Positions 12,596-26,277 of a DNA stretch of 64,000 nt are shown here, piece after piece. Below the pieces are notes generated by a model, which was given only the letters and a program-made list of their open reading frames with translations, ran no database searches and was not told the DNA's origin. The DNA is taken from the NCBI RefSeq assembly GCF_000006565.2, contig NC_031476.1, forward strand, positions 3,868,458 to 3,932,457, written 5' to 3'. Position numbers and translations under genes: made by a program. Source of the DNA: Toxoplasma gondii ME49. Its lineage: Eukaryota > Apicomplexa > Conoidasida > Eucoccidiorida > Sarcocystidae. Within the stretch, counting starts at the first letter, position 1, and every line of letters starts with the position of its first letter.

Positions 12596-13829
12596 GCTTG
12601 TGTAGAGGATACGGTGGGGTGTTCTTGGACGGGATAACTGACTCCCCTCTTGAAGTAGCTCTCGGCGTTGCTTGTGCGGACTGAGGAGACAGTGCGTCTG
12701 AGATGTGTTCGTTCCAACGTTATGAGGAGCCACTGACTAGAGATTTTGTTTATCTCAAGCTCGTACGAAGAGTTCGCGAGTTCATATGAAGGCTTGCACT
12801 ATGTTCAAAGGGAAAGAACATCTGACTGAGTGTACACATCACATGCATGGTGAGTGTCCTTCGTCTGTCTCTTTTCCGTCTTGGTGGAGCCGAACTGAAT
12901 TACATATTGCTGCATGAGGCTGAGTGCTACAGATAGAGAGACGGTCTCGTACTCGCCAGGGCGTCAGCCGAAGGGCGGATGCGAGCGGACGAAGTCTGGA
13001 GTGAAAACACATGACAACGATTCCCAGGACGTAACCCAGCTGCATACTCATGACACACTGGGTGGCAGAGCCAATGCATTTTTGGAAGTCGTCAGGAGCT
13101 TTCAATATAGATCGAGCACCGTGGCAGTATCGAAAACTAGCCCAAATATCCCAGGATGCTCGCGTGTCATTGCTCGACTGTCGATGCCAGTTTCTTGGAA
13201 GAGCCAAAGAGAATGGGTCGCTGGGCCGTGATAAAAGTTTGTCAATGCTAGAGATCTGACTACAGCATTTCGGCGTTCAAGGGATTATCAGTCCGGACTG
13301 ACTGCCTGGGGTAGATCGCATGTTTACAGGTGACCGCAACTAGTTCTTCATTAGAGACGTTTATGGTTATGCCACTTCCTTGGTGGGCTTAATGAACGGA
13401 CAAGTTCGTGTAGAGCCGTGTACGCCGGTATTGGCTCCGGAGATGGAGGTCGGCGTTCTCTAGTGATGGTCGACAGTCGGGTTCACGTTTTTCTGTAGAT
13501 GCTGCACCGCCTGCTGGTTCCTTGGTTTGAAGTTAGCTACGATGTTCAGGATTCATCCAAGCAGGAGTGCTAGAGAGTGACAAGATACACTCGTCTGAAC
13601 CCCATCTGTCGCACTTCGGGATTTACTTTAACCTCCTCGTCACCTCTCGCTGGTAAATGGAATTGATTTGTACGAGTCACACTGGTACGGCTGCCCCCTT
13701 TTCGCTCAGGTGTGTCTTTCCCCTCAGAGACTTGTCGGAGACTATTCACTTCCAGCGATAGACTATCGCCACATGGCTTTTTCAGCTACAAATAAATTCT
13801 TTCACAAGAACTAAACATAAAACGACCTC
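12596..13829. other. Intergenic between the DUS gene and SRS remnants
   Basis: Only short open frames in conflicting frames on both strands (for example 12839-13231). No motif, RNA or repeat recognised. Confidence 0.5.
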
Positions 13830-14760
13830 AGAAAACCAGAATACGGGAACTAATCCTACGTGCGCGGTGCCAGAAGAAGGTACCAGTGCTTGCGTGTGTG
13901 ACGACGTCACACTGAAGGATAGTGCAACCGAATTTAACTCTAGCGCATCCCTAACAGAATACAAACATTCTGTCAACATCACGTGTCCCGGAGATAACCA
14001 GTGTATGTTCGCTGACTGAAAAGATAGCGAGCCTGGAAACCTTCGAATCCTCAAATGAGTAGATTAAAAAGCGTTCGAATCCAGTTCCAACAAGCGTCTC
14101 GGAGTGGAGTGAAATGAGTGGCAGCGGAGAAAAACACGTTATTCAGCACTTCTGTGAACTAATTTCCCATTGACTGACAAGAAAATTTTTGTAGCTTGCT
14201 TATCCAAGGCGCCACGAAAGCTGGTGTAGTCTCAAACAAACAGTCATGTGTGGTGAATGCCACGTAAAAGTAGTGGCTAATAAGCCCGTACTGAAGCAGA
14301 ACGTCATCACCAGCGTCAATGACGCAGAAAGCAGCACCAACACCGAAACACCCGTGACGGCGCTGATGTCCAACAACGACACTCTGACTCTCGAAAGTGG
14401 CCCTGAAGGCCAACTGCAGCCTTCCACTGTGACTCAGAGGAGTGCAAAGTCATAGTGAACCGATATATCTCTAAGCTTCGACGAAAATGCTAACAGTTGT
14501 CGCGAAGAAAGCCACGAACAAGCTCATGATTCCTGAGGGCTATTTCCCTGAGGAGCAAAAGACGATTATGCTCGGATGCAGCCTCACGGCTGAGACCCCC
14601 GGGACTGGTCGGAAAAAAGCGACATCAACTGCAACGCACCAACTGGCGAAGTGAAGGTGGCTATCTTCGCCTCAGCCACTTCGCCGACCTCCCATCCGTG
14701 CGCCTCGATGCAGAACGATACTCTATCACCCTTCCTGAGCACAAATGGTAATCTTTCCGG
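13830..14760 (+). pseudogene. SRS-family (SAG1-related) surface antigen pseudogene, copy A
   Basis: SRS proteins are GPI-anchored surface adhesins of Toxoplasma-clade parasites with one or more six-cysteine domains. Fragments align with copy B about 2 kb downstream: a first-domain piece containing TCAVPEEGTSACVCDDVTLK and HSVNITCPGDNQC that ends at an in-frame TGA near 14015; LTDKKIFVACLSKA near 14170 (copy B: LSDKKFFVGCLPKA); TLTLESGPEGQLQPS near 14380 (copy B: TLTVECGFEGQLQPS); IMLGCSLT near 14568; and GEVKVAIFASATS near 14650. The pieces lie in different frames and are broken by several stops, so this is a decayed copy. The 5' end is not identified. Boundaries are approximate. Confidence 0.7.
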
Positions 14761-15188
14761 CGTTTGCTACCAGAATGTGCTCCCGCGTTAGACTCAGTGC
14801 ACACCTCAACGATTTACAACAGCCAACAACAGTGGGTCGCCGAACCGTCACAAGAACTTGTTTATGTTGCACAACCGGAGTCAAGTGCTTCCTCGGTCCA
14901 AGGAATTAGCGGGGCGTGTTTCTGCAGAGTAGGGCCGATAGACCTCACTTCTGCACTTGCCCCTGACAGTTGCCTCTCAGAGACGTTGGCAATTCGCCTT
15001 TTCTGGCGTCAAAAGACATGGCAGGGTCAGGCTGAAACCATTTTCGGTATGGTTCCTTTGATTGGGGCTCGTGTTTGGGAATTTTAGCAGACAATGGTGT
15101 TTACGTTTTCCCGTGAGTGATGTGCCTTCCACTGGTTACTTGATGCGGCATGAACTGGCATATTCAGACTTCATTCAGAAAAATGTTA

Positions 15189-15827
15189 CTAGAGAGCGAC
15201 AAGCCGCAACCTAGTGACTTGTGGTGTTCCCCCCTTGCAAAAGAAAATAATTCTCAAGAGCCACGGGTACAGCTGCCTACGTGTCGCCCAGGTGACTCTC
15301 CCCCCGTTCAGGGCGTAGTTGGGGACCGTTGTCGCTTTGTCTCTCGATGCCATTTTTAGGCACAACGAAAATTGCCGTGAACTCTTAGGCTTAAACGGAC
15401 TAGGAGGAGTAAGTGCAACCTCGAAAAGCTTCTGTATTGTTTGTAGCTGCGAAGTTGACTGAGTTGTGATTTTCGTTCCTGTACAGGCCCCCGGCGGATA
15501 GCAAGACATAATAGCGTGACCGACTTTAGGACCCGCCACAAACGGATGGTCATCAGCTACAGAAACCGGCGGATCTGTCGCCGTGCAACAAGCAGGGTGC
15601 CCCCTAGGGCATGAGCTGTTCCACATGGTTCCAGACAGGTTGTCAGAACTGCTAGGTATATCACAATCAACAGTGGCAGCTTTTCTCTGAGTCACGCCAA
15701 CCCTTTCTCTCTGAGGCACTTTTTTTACGTACATATAGACTCTGTTCTTGCAGCCATGGAGCGGAAGGCTTCTTTGCAGGCCCGGCGCAGCTGGCCTTGG
15801 GTGTATTTTTCCTTCTTTCCGTAACAC
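15189..15827 (-). other. Open frame of 212 codons between the SRS copies, doubtful
   Basis: A minus-strand frame without recognisable domain; residues in the middle include several Cys and Pro (SSCPRGHPACCTATDPP). It overlaps the 5' part of SRS copy B in antisense. No splice sites or homologous family recognised. It could be chance, since stop-poor stretches of this size occur in this base composition. Confidence 0.15.
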
Positions 15828-16780
15828 ATCTGTTCCTATTGGCGATTGCCATGGAAAGACAACAGAATCCTACGGCAATTGAAGAGACATGCAATGATTC
15901 TGACAATGATACGACCTGCACTTGTCCAGACGATGCAGCTCATGGAGTAAACACGGGAGTCACCACTAATGCGTTCATAACTGAGTCTAAACCTACAGTT
16001 AGCGTCAACTGTCCCGCCAATTATGAGTTTGTAGCTGGTGAGAAAGCGATGGTATGCTCAGCGGGTAAAGATGCGAACGATTTGAAAGAGTGCAAAACCA
16101 ATCCCGGGGGAGAAATTAAAAAATTATTGTGTCCAGTCCCAGAGAGGTTGCTATAGTGGAGCACAAGTGGTGACGGACTCACGACGAATTGTCTAACACT
16201 TCCACGAGCCTACTTGCCATTATCTGACAAGAAGTTCTTTGTAGGATGCCTACCAAAGGCGGAAGAAGTGTCTGGGGGCTCGAACAGGTGTGGTGACTCT
16301 ACAAGTGGCGGCTGAAAGGTCCATACTGAAGGAAAATGTCATGACTTGCTCATACGGCACAGAAAACAACACCAACTCCGGAACACCGGTGGCAACGCTG
16401 ACTTCCGATAACAACACTCTGACTGTCGAATGTGGCTTCGAAGGTCAACTGCAGCCTAGCCCGGAATCACCTCTCACTGCCCTCCTCTGCGACGCAGAGG
16501 ACTGTACGGCGGTAGTGAACGTGACTGACGTGTTACTCAACTTCGACGAGACGTGGCTAGCAGTGGACAAGGAAACTGGCGCCGCTAAGCTCGTGGTCCC
16601 CAAGGGAGGTTTCCCAGAAAAGAACAAGACAATTATGTTGGGATGCAGCCTCAAGAACACACCATCTGGTTCACGGAAGGACCCTGATACTACAACTGTT
16701 GAAAAAACCCACTTTTAATGTTAAAGTGGCTATCTCCGCTGCATCGACTTCAGCGGCTCTGTTGCTAGCACGGCACTGCG
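15756..16780 (+). pseudogene. SRS-family surface antigen, copy B, probably a pseudogene
   Basis: An ATG at 15756 opens MERKASLQARRS, then the hydrophobic signal (GVFFLLSVTHLFLLAIA) continues in another frame, so one frameshift lies near 15790-15800. First SRS domain: cysteines at TCNDSDNDTTCTC, SVNCPANYEF, MVCSAGK, LKECKT, then an in-frame TAG near 16154. LSDKKFFVGCLPKAEE follows in another frame, and a clean 142-codon second-domain frame runs 16290-16718 with ENVMTCSYG, TLTVECGFEG, TALLCDAEDC and IMLGCSLKN. A small hydrophobic Ala/Ser tail (NVKVAISAASTSAALLLA), typical of a GPI signal, follows in a shifted frame near 16720-16775. The gene is much better preserved than copy A. Introns could explain some breaks, but the shift inside the signal peptide argues for inactivation. 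Confidence 0.65.
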
Positions 16781-19700
16781 TACCTTTTCTTGGGGATTGG
16801 TATCTCCTTTGGTCTCTGGTGCATAGTTGACTTCGTTCTAGATATTTCTGCGACTAGACCGACTTGTTCAGTTGGTTTCTGGTCGATTCCCTGCGTTATA
16901 TGTCCGCGGCAACTGCTTTTCGAGAGCTGCCGTGTTGCAGATATATGCTGCTTTGAAGTAAGGGAGATCGCCTGTGGTTTTTCGTCACGCATCAATTGTT
17001 TTTGCCTCGTGCAGACTCCACCTGGTGTCGTCACGTACCTTACGGGCCCGTCAGCTCTTCACGCCACGAAAGTTTTGATGTTGAACCCGAACAATGATAA
17101 TTCTTCTGACGCCCAATTGCAGTCCACAGAACTAAAGGGAAGCAGACAATAGTCCTGTACCAAGTCGAACACACTCCGCGTAAGAGTCTGAATCTGGTTT
17201 TAGGCGGCAGGTTAACGCCCCGTAGTGGCAATAGGTAGACGTACCACGGTTTCCTCCAGTTGAGGAGGTAAAGATGCTAAGGTGTTGGAAGTGATTGATC
17301 CTCCGACGGGCGAGAACGCGCTTTCGCCTTTTCTCTGAAGCTTTTTATCGAGAGTCGCTGAGCGAATTCCAAGATTAGCCGTGTAGCGGATGGTTTTCAC
17401 TTTAGCAGATAACACAATGCATCAATCCATATCGTTTGGTGTGCTGACTGCCTGTTGGGCGCTTTGGATGAGCCAACAACCGTTAACACCGTCCTGGAGA
17501 CGGGTGTTACCAACACAGGCGATATGCTTTAGACAACATTTTCTGTAGCTTCAAAATGGAAAGACCCCTTATAACTGGATTTATGAGAAAGGCCCCTTAT
17601 AACGGGATTGATGAGACAAGACGATGGATGACACCAATCTAAAGTACAATTGCTTCTCTGAAACAGAGTAAGAGCCTACGACGGCCACACAAACTAGCAC
17701 GTGCTTGATTTCAGTGACCTTTTTCAGGAGCTTCCATCGTTAGTCTACTTCCTTCAAGCTGTGCCTTTCTGACGAACATACTGTTGACCAACAATATGTA
17801 CGGCGCCGTCGATGCACTTCGTAGCGTCCGTGGTACATGCCAGTCTTCCATAGAAAACTGCACACATTCTTGCAGTGCTTTCGTGTAAGTAGTATTCCGA
17901 TAAATGTAGGCCTTCCGTCAGCATATTTGCCGGGAGCCTGAGTTCTGTGCTCACGAGCACGCACAAGCGAGACGTACGCCTTCGGCAAACGCGTGCAACG
18001 GTGACGAAGAAAACACGCACGATCGAAACCCCCTACAGATTTTCATTATTTCGACGTCCGGTCCGATTCCGATAAAGAACAGCTGTGATACCGGTCCAGT
18101 GAAATTCGACGGAGAGACAGCAAGTGGAGTGAGTCTTCAGCGGCATTTATCCCCTCAATCGTTTGGACCGAGATCGCACTTGGCGCGCCCGTGCCTGTTA
18201 GGTACCCTGTTGTGACCCTCTTCTACATGTGTGGTCGTACATACTTTAGCCGAGTGGGGTCCGAATGACGGGGACGTAAAGAATCCTTTGAAACATTTCT
18301 TCCAGTTCTGACGGGTAGGAATTCACCACCCTTAGTCGTCGTGGAAGATTTCCCGCCCTTTGCTCTTGTCTTCTTTTCATGGTGGTCTTGCGTGTTCACC
18401 GCTTAGTCTTGTACTGACGGTGATGATTTCTCGTGTATAAGCATCGAGAACGTCCCCTGTCTGGCAAACGCCATGCTGGTGGCAGAAGCGATAGTTTTTC
18501 TATTTGGGGGGACTTACACACTGTGTTGTTGGGCTAGGCTTGTTTCTCGCTTGATTCCTGTCTTTACCAGTCTGGTTTCCCCTCACTCTCTAGCTCTCGT
18601 GGGAATATTCTCGACCTTCTCCAGCCGTCGACTCCTTTCGCAAAAAGAGTCACTCGAGTAACCGGGCTATTTTTCCAGCCGTCTGCGAAAGCTGGCGGGC
18701 AAGCGTTGCCTGAATGGACGGCTGAGACGTCGTCTCCTTCCTACCTCCTTTTCTTGCAGTAGGACTACGAGGGCGCGCACTGTCGCCAGCTGAGCGTTTT
18801 TCTACAGGTGAAAGGGAGGTTTCTCGAGTGCTGCTTTGCATGACTAGGATACCGTTAGAGATCCTTTTCCCCCTCTAATTCTGGTCTTTTTCACCTCTCC
18901 CTCGAGACACCTCCCTCAATTTTCACAGGGCGGCGCTTTTTCGTCCGCTCCTCCCCGGACTCCATGCCAACACGCCGAACGTGCATCCTGTTTGTTACAG
19001 ATTTCTGTTTCCTGGCATCTGGACGACTCAGCCAGTCTGTTTTCGCGAGCATCTGGGGAGTTCCTTCACCGTTTTGGCCACGAGCGGGTTGCGGCGTGAG
19101 GGAATAATCTGACACGGCGAGGAAAACACATCCAAGACGGGAAACGGAGCGTGCTTTTTGGGGGGCCGCTGAGACCCTCTTCTCCCTTCAGGCACTCTCT
19201 CGTTCACTCCTCTTTCCCTTACATCTTTGTGGCGGCCCACAGCCGTTAAATGCTTTTTTGTCGAGTAGTCTCTACTGTTCACCATGAACTACGCGGCTTT
19301 TCACCCTGCAGCTGGCGTGTGCTGCGGTGACTGAGAGCAGAGGCCGCGCACTCGATGACCATTCGTTGTGGCTTTTTGCATTCTTGAGAAGACTCCGCCC
19401 GTCTCTTGTTTTTTTGGGAGGAACGTCTTCGACCCCAGCCGAAAAGATGGCGACGCTCGAAGACGTTGCACCGCTCGAAACGGGGCCGCGCGTCCTGTAG
19501 AACTCAGGATTTTTCCGTTTTCCCCAGAACCCCCTTTTTCTCTGAGCCCGCTGTACCCGTGCGTGTCCCAGCAGTGGTCAGAGGAGTTGTAGTGTCTTTT
19601 CCGTCTAACGCTCTTGCATTTTTCCTCTCCTGTCGTCCGTCTACCGTCTGGTCTTTCGTCGTTTTCCATCGCTGAACACTCCTTTGCGTTCATCGACATT

Positions 19701-20602
19701 CTCTGTTGTTTTCCGCTATCGAGGCTGCAGACTTTGTCTTCTGTCGACCCTTTTCGCTCAAGCCAGCGCATGTTTCAGAGCTGTTGCTCGTGCTCTTGTT
19801 CGCAGTTCCTTTTGCGCACCTTCCGTCCCTCTCAACTTGAGAAACCAGCAGCAGAGTTGGGATGCATAAAGGAGAACGAACTGGAGGCGCTCGTCATCCA
19901 AGAGACTTTCCCCCGAGTGTGCGAACGGGAAAAACGACATTCTTCTGCTTTCGAGCACGCGACTGTTGTCCAGCCTTCAAACTCACCACCGTCGTTTTCT
20001 TTGCTGGTTGATGTGGGCGGAAAATTCCTACTCCGGTTCCCCGTCTTCCCTTTGTCTGCTTAACTGACGTGTGAACTTTCACATTTGTTTAAAATGTGAG
20101 TCGTGTGACAGTTTCACAGCATCTGCCTCGATTTCCGGTCTTTTGGCCTCTAGCTTCCTCTCTTTTTTTCTGTCTTTTTTTGCTGCTCGAATCTTTGCTG
20201 TCATTCCGTTTTTTCTTCCCCGCCGCCTTTTCTCTCTTTCTCAGCGCCCCTATCTGCCTTCTGTGCTTTCCGCCACGAGTGTTGTTTCCCCCCTGCGGCT
20301 CGTCATGCCCTTGCGGCTTGTCGCACCCCTCAGAAGAAACGCTGTCTGTCCTCTTGATCCGATCAGCTCGTGTCTTCCTCTGTCTCCTCTTTTCACTGTT
20401 TCGCCTGTGTTTTTCCCGCGCATGCTCCGTGTACAGGACTTCCCTTTCCTCTCACAGATGCTTTTCCGAGTACCAGAAAGACCCTGAGAACCCGCGTGTG
20501 GCCGAGAGGAAGAGTCAGAGGAACAAAGGCGGGAAGACAAGGCGTGGCACAGACCTGCCGTTTTCGTCTCCTTCCTCTCGTCTTTCTTTGTTGCTCGAGA
20601 GA
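16781..20602. other. Upstream region of the PP4 subunit gene, no gene recognised
   Basis: About 3.8 kb without a supported gene. Open frames in both orientations overlap and lack motifs. From about 19.5 to 20.6 kb the plus strand is pyrimidine-rich, with long runs of T, CTCT and CCTT; this is likely the transcribed 5' leader of the downstream gene. The open frame at 20603 extends in phase to 20096, but that extension reads as Phe/Ser/Cys/Leu-rich leader translation and I excluded it. Confidence 0.45.
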
Positions 20603-23600
20603 ATGGCACGAACGGGGGACCCCGAGGGTTCACCCCACACTCCTGCGCCGAGCTTGGGCCTCAGATGCCTTTCCGAGGAGACGCCTTGTCGTCCACCGAA
20701 CGAAGCCGGGAGAGCGGAAACAGGTCAGCTTGCGTTTTCGGAAACTACTCAGACAGACGGAGATATGCCGCCGTGTACAGGAGGAGGGAGAGACGCGCTG
20801 TGCGACTCTGGCATGCGGAACCACTTGGAAGAGGGGGGAACCGGCTGTCGCGAGCAGACAGGCGGCGTCTGTTCGACCCCCAACGTGGAAAACTCGGAAC
20901 GAAGCGACTGCTGGGAGGGGCGAAACGGCGAGAAGAAGACCGGCGAACTTGCCGGAGAAAAACTGATGGGAGGGGAAAGGCCAGGAGGCGATCGAGAGCA
21001 AGCAGGACTCTTTCGTGCCGGGGCAAAAGAGGCGGAAGACGTCGAGATGGAAGAACAACCAAGGGCACCCCTAACTGGAGGGGAAGGTGAGGCTGTCGAT
21101 GTTGAAGGAACGTCGTGTTCTCCCTCGGGGTGTTTCACCTCACCTACGGGAGAACCGGAGACGCTTTCGCCCTCCGTACCCTCTTCACTCTTTGGGGCTT
21201 CCGCAGGTGACCCTGGGGTTTCTTCGACAGCTCTTGGACCTACGGCAGGCAGCCAGTTCTCACCATCGACTCTCTGCTCTCCTCCAGAGAAACCCGACGA
21301 CGATGCTGGAGTCGAGGAAGGAACGGACCTTTTGCCGTTTTTTGACGCGACCCAGGCCACCGATCCTGGGCGGTCTCCCACCGACACGAACCTGGACCTC
21401 ACTGCCGCTTCTGTTTCCACGAGTAGCGAGGCGAGTTTCGCGCCTACCTCTTTTTCCGAATTCTCCGCTGTTGCGTCTGCGTCGACGGCACCGAATGGTG
21501 CCTTCGCAGATGCATGTGTCCCAGCAGCTTCTTCGTTCGAATCCTCTTCAGCTGTCTCTGCATCTTTGCAATCTCCAGAGTCTTCACCACACTCAGAGTC
21601 TCCACGTCAGTCTTCGTCTCCCGCTCTTGCGTTTCCCGCCTCGCATGCGCGCCCTCTGTCTCGAGCTGCGGCACGCGCCGGGGTTAACATGAGCGATGCT
21701 CTGCCTCCTGGTCTTCGCCCCGACATTCTTCTTCACTCGCCGCCAGAGGTCGTGCGACAGTATGTCTCTGAACACTTTGCCTACTTCCAGTTTTCAAAGA
21801 AGCCCGAGACAGAGATCCTAGCGGGGGACAAGCTCCAGGAGGAAGACTCCAGTGAGGAGAGCGAGGAAGAAGACGAGAAGGCAGAGGGAGAGAAGGCGAT
21901 TGGGGAGAAGGAAGAGGGAGAGAAACAGGAGGGAGTAGACTCGAAGCGCGAGGAGGAAAGCAGGAGAGTCGGGGGGGATGACATGGGGGCGAATGCGGGC
22001 TTCGATGGGGAAAAGAAACGACGAGGGATAGAGGGGAGTGAGGAGGGAGAGATGGAGGTTGCTACGCATGCAGATCTTTCTGGAACCGAATTTGGAGAAG
22101 CGGCGGCGGTCAGAGAAGAAGAGAAGGTGTCGAAACGCCGAGAGATGGCGATGAAGGCGAAGCAGAGCGCGAGAGGCCACTCCATTCACCGCAACGAGGA
22201 CAAGAAAAAGAAACGAAGGAAGACAGAAGAAGAGGAAACCCCGAGACTTCATCCCGTCAACTCCCTCAATCTCAGCTGCAGGAGAGTGAAACTTTACGAA
22301 GTCGATGAGATGGTACGTCTCCAGAGAAGTCGTGGTTTCCAAGGTTTCACGTCTCCGTTTTCTCATTGTGAGTGAGATTTGTGTTGGAAAAGTTCAAGGT
22401 CTGGTGAAGGCGAGAATGCCACGATTTGTTTCGAAAGGACAGGAAGTTGATGTTACTGTGCACGGCATCCGTTGAAATTCAATTGTAGCACTTCGAACTC
22501 AAACCCTTTCTTGGGTGGTGTTCTTTCATTCAAAAGATGTTCGGTAGCCTAAAACCTCTCGTTCTTCACAACATTGTTCCCGTCTACTTCCAAACTTTTC
22601 TCCATTCTCCTCTCCCCACTGGTCTCCTTCAGGGACGGTGGATCGACAAAGGGACAGGCCACTTCTACGTGACTGAGGGAAGAGGCACGGCCGCTGCTGG
22701 CGACGGAGGAGGGCGAGAAGACGAAAGGTCGAGTCTCTATCTCGAGCGAGGTCTGGAACGCGACGACGAAGCAGGCGAGGGCCAGAGAGACGAAGACGAC
22801 GAGACAGGCATGGCTCGGCTTATAGTCGAAGACGAAGAGAACGGGAAGGTGTACGTGGACACAGCAATCGGAAGCAATTATGCGTACCAGCATCAGAAAG
22901 GTGAGGAAGCGCGGAGCGAGGTCTAGAAAAGGGAGAGGGCAATGATGCGAGAGGTCGGAGAGGAGAACAGGTTTGAAGAGAACTCCAGAGGCATAACGAG
23001 ATGGACCAAGAGAGGAGGGGAAGAAGGAAATCATTTTGTGGCGACGGCAATTCGCAACTTGTTTAACAGGAGCGCGAGAGACGGGTACGACCACCAGGAA
23101 GGCGCTCGGGGATCTTAAGGGAGAATCGCTGCAGCGCAAGACGGGCCTTTCGATCATAATCTTTAGAGCAGCCGCATCGACATGTTCTCGGTATGCCTGC
23201 TTGCTTTTTCTCTCCTTCCAGATTCCATCATCACTTGGCAAGAAGGACGAACAGGAGATGTCTATCGAGCCCTATCCTTTCAGCATCCCCACGGCTGCTT
23301 CGCCTGCTGGTATGTCTCAAGAGGGCTCAAGAGGAATCCGGCCTAGAGAGGACATCACGGAGAGTCGGAACAAGTTTCGACGTTTTGGTCTATCCTGCCG
23401 TCTCTCAAACCCTTGGCAGGTGTCTGGAGTTCTGTCTCTCTCCCGATATGTATGTATACATGTATATACGCATATATGTGCATGTGTAGGTGTGCAGATA
23501 ATGTGGGGGAATTTCATCTCACCCATATCTCCCGGCGACTTTGTCTGTAGCAAGTCATGTTTATTTGAGGACTCGTACCCGCCGCTTGTTCGCTCGCTTT

Positions 23601-26225
23601 TCTTCTCTCCAGTTCCCCCGTTGCGCGGCATGCCCCTCCACTGCCCGCTGTCTCTGCTCGATTCGCGTTTCAGGACTTACATGACTCTGAAGGCCCCGGA
23701 TCGGTGTGCGGGAGGAACGGAGGAAGAAGAGGAAGAAGAAGGAGACGAGGGGACGCTTGGTGCAGCCGAAGAGGAGCAGCGAGAATGTGGCCGACGCCAG
23801 GGCGCGCTGGGGCGATTTAGGCGAAGCACTGAGGAAGGAGTAGAAGACGAGAGGGACGATGAAGAGGAGGAAGACGAGGCCGGTGTCGACTCTCTTGTCG
23901 GCCTAGACGGCGCAGAATCCATACCTCACCACATCCTCGAGACACCGAACGAGGACAATCTACACATGCTGATGACACGAATGGAATTCGACGTAAGAAA
24001 AACAGGTTTCTGTCTGGCGCTGCCGGAATCAGTCGATGTGTTGGTCTGTCTCTGGCCAGCGAGCGGAGGCTTCTTGGGTTTTTCAAGTTTCTCTGTTATA
24101 CAAATTCACATCCGCCATACGGTAAATTGACAAAGAAATCGGAATGGTGATCTGCTCTCCCCGTTGCATATAGAGGAAAGGTGCAGTGCATGCGTTTCTG
24201 TTCGCCGGCATCGCGCTGCCTCGCTGGCCATCTCCAGATCACGAGCTGGCCGCCTCTCTGTTTGCCGCTTTCCCACTGTGCGCCGACCGACTTCTCTTTC
24301 TTGTTCGCTCTCGCTGGATTCGTATCTCCATCCCAGGTTGCCTCGCATTCTCTGCCAATTAATGCATCGCCATGTTGTGGAGGTTCTGTTGGAGTTTCCA
24401 ATCAGGGATTTTGGAGCATGTGTGGCAGGCGTAGTTCGGAGGCTGATTTTGAGGGAGGTTTGGGATTTCTTTCTCTGCTTGTTCTGCAGCTGCCGCATCC
24501 GCAGACGGGAGAACTTGTGCTGCTGGACGTCCTGGGGCGTCACTGGCTTTATCTGCTCTTTGCATTCATGCGAAAGTGCATCGCAGCCGAGAAAATCGAG
24601 CAGCTGAAGCAAATCGCCTTCATCATTCGAAAAATGCGTACGCGAAATCGACACAAACAACACTCTCCTTCCGAATAACACACCCAGATCCCAGTGTCTG
24701 TCTATCTTTCTACTCAGATGCATCTATCTCTATCTCTATTTATCTAGATCTATCTCTTTATCTAGATCTCCCCACGGTATCCACCGTCTTGGGACAAAGG
24801 AAGATATAACCATCAATGCTCAATGTCTCTATATTTATGTATTTATATATGTCTTTGTATACGATGCACATATAGATGTATACAACAGATCTTGTTTTTC
24901 TGCGTCGTAACTGGAGTCATCTTCAGTGTCCTAGGTATTATTGCGTCTCCTATTTTTGAACGCGCCGAACAGCAATACGGATTCACAGTTTGATCTCTGA
25001 GGACGAGACCCTCCTGCAAGACTGCGTGTCGTGATCGTTGTCTGGTGCGGCCGTGGAAGGCAGTTTGCTATGGAGGGCTGTGCTCGGCGAAGTGTCTCAT
25101 GGAGAGAAGCACACATGTTAGATTTCGCTTTCCTCTGCATCGTTTACCCATGTTTTTCTCTTCTCTGTCTTTGTTCCACAGTGGTTTTTTGGAGCGGCCA
25201 CATCGACGCCTTGGAGGTTCTGCTCAGCGACGAGTTCTGGCCCGACGTCCTCAAGTCTCTGGAATGTAAGACCCGTACCTGGCCACTTGAGGTCAAAAGA
25301 CTGTTTCTGTATAGGCAACAAGTTTTAGCTGCAGAAGCTAGAAAAGACGACTGCCGCTCTTCAATCGAATGTAGCCTTTCCCCTGTGATGAAAACCACAT
25401 CTCCTCACGGTATATCCTCCTCATAGGCGCGTGCATGCGCGGCGTCTTGTGATCAGCGTCTATTGGCGTTTTGCGGCCACGCGACTGAAGTGTCATGAAG
25501 GTGGAAAAATAAGTCACTTGCAACTCAGATTTGATCCGGGTTTTTTTGAATTCTTTTGCTCCCATGAAGGGCGCTAAAACGCTTCTGTTCGACGTTTTGT
25601 AAGTATATACCGCGCTGGTGTGCATTGCTGTACATCATCGACTCCTCGATACATCCGCCTGCAAAATGCATTGCGACCTGGCGCATACCACACGTGCTCT
25701 TTGTTTCTGGGCAGGCTGTGGTTTTAACACTTTCTCGATCCTTTGTGTCCCTGCCTTAAATAAGTAAATCCATATATATATATATATATATTTCTATGCT
25801 TTTAAGCATGTCAGACAAGTTGATGTGTGAGTGATCTGTTTCCGCGATCCATTCTATCTGGAAGCCTTTGACTGAGAAGCATTTGTGATTTCGGTTTGGT
25901 TTGCTGGCCATGGGAATCACTGTATTGGTGTAGATGATCAAGACTTGCTTCACCAAGGCATGGAGATGCGACACAGCGAGTTCTTCGCGCACAAAGCTCA
26001 GTTCCACAATGTCATTCAACTCGAGGACCCTGTCTTCACTAGCCACGTCCACCTCCATTACAGGCTCATGTATCTCAAAGTAAGCAGAGAAGCGACTTCC
26101 CTGTCCTTTTAAGACAGAAGACAAGAGAGAGCCGTTAACGCATGGAAAACAGGAGGCCAGAAATCGACAAACAGCCAGACGAACAGCTTGCCTCGGATAC
26201 CGGCCATCAAGGATAAGTCCACACA

Positions 26226-26277
<52 letters not shown>

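Noticed and set aside
20096..20602. N-terminal extension of PP4R3 to the frame's first possible start
   Set aside because: The translation is Phe/Leu/Ser/Cys-rich and derives from a pyrimidine-rich leader. ATG 20603 has better context and begins sequence typical of the rest of the exon.
20749..21420. Minus-strand open frame of 223 codons
   Set aside because: It is the antisense shadow of the low-complexity first PP4R3 exon, with no independent splice or domain evidence.
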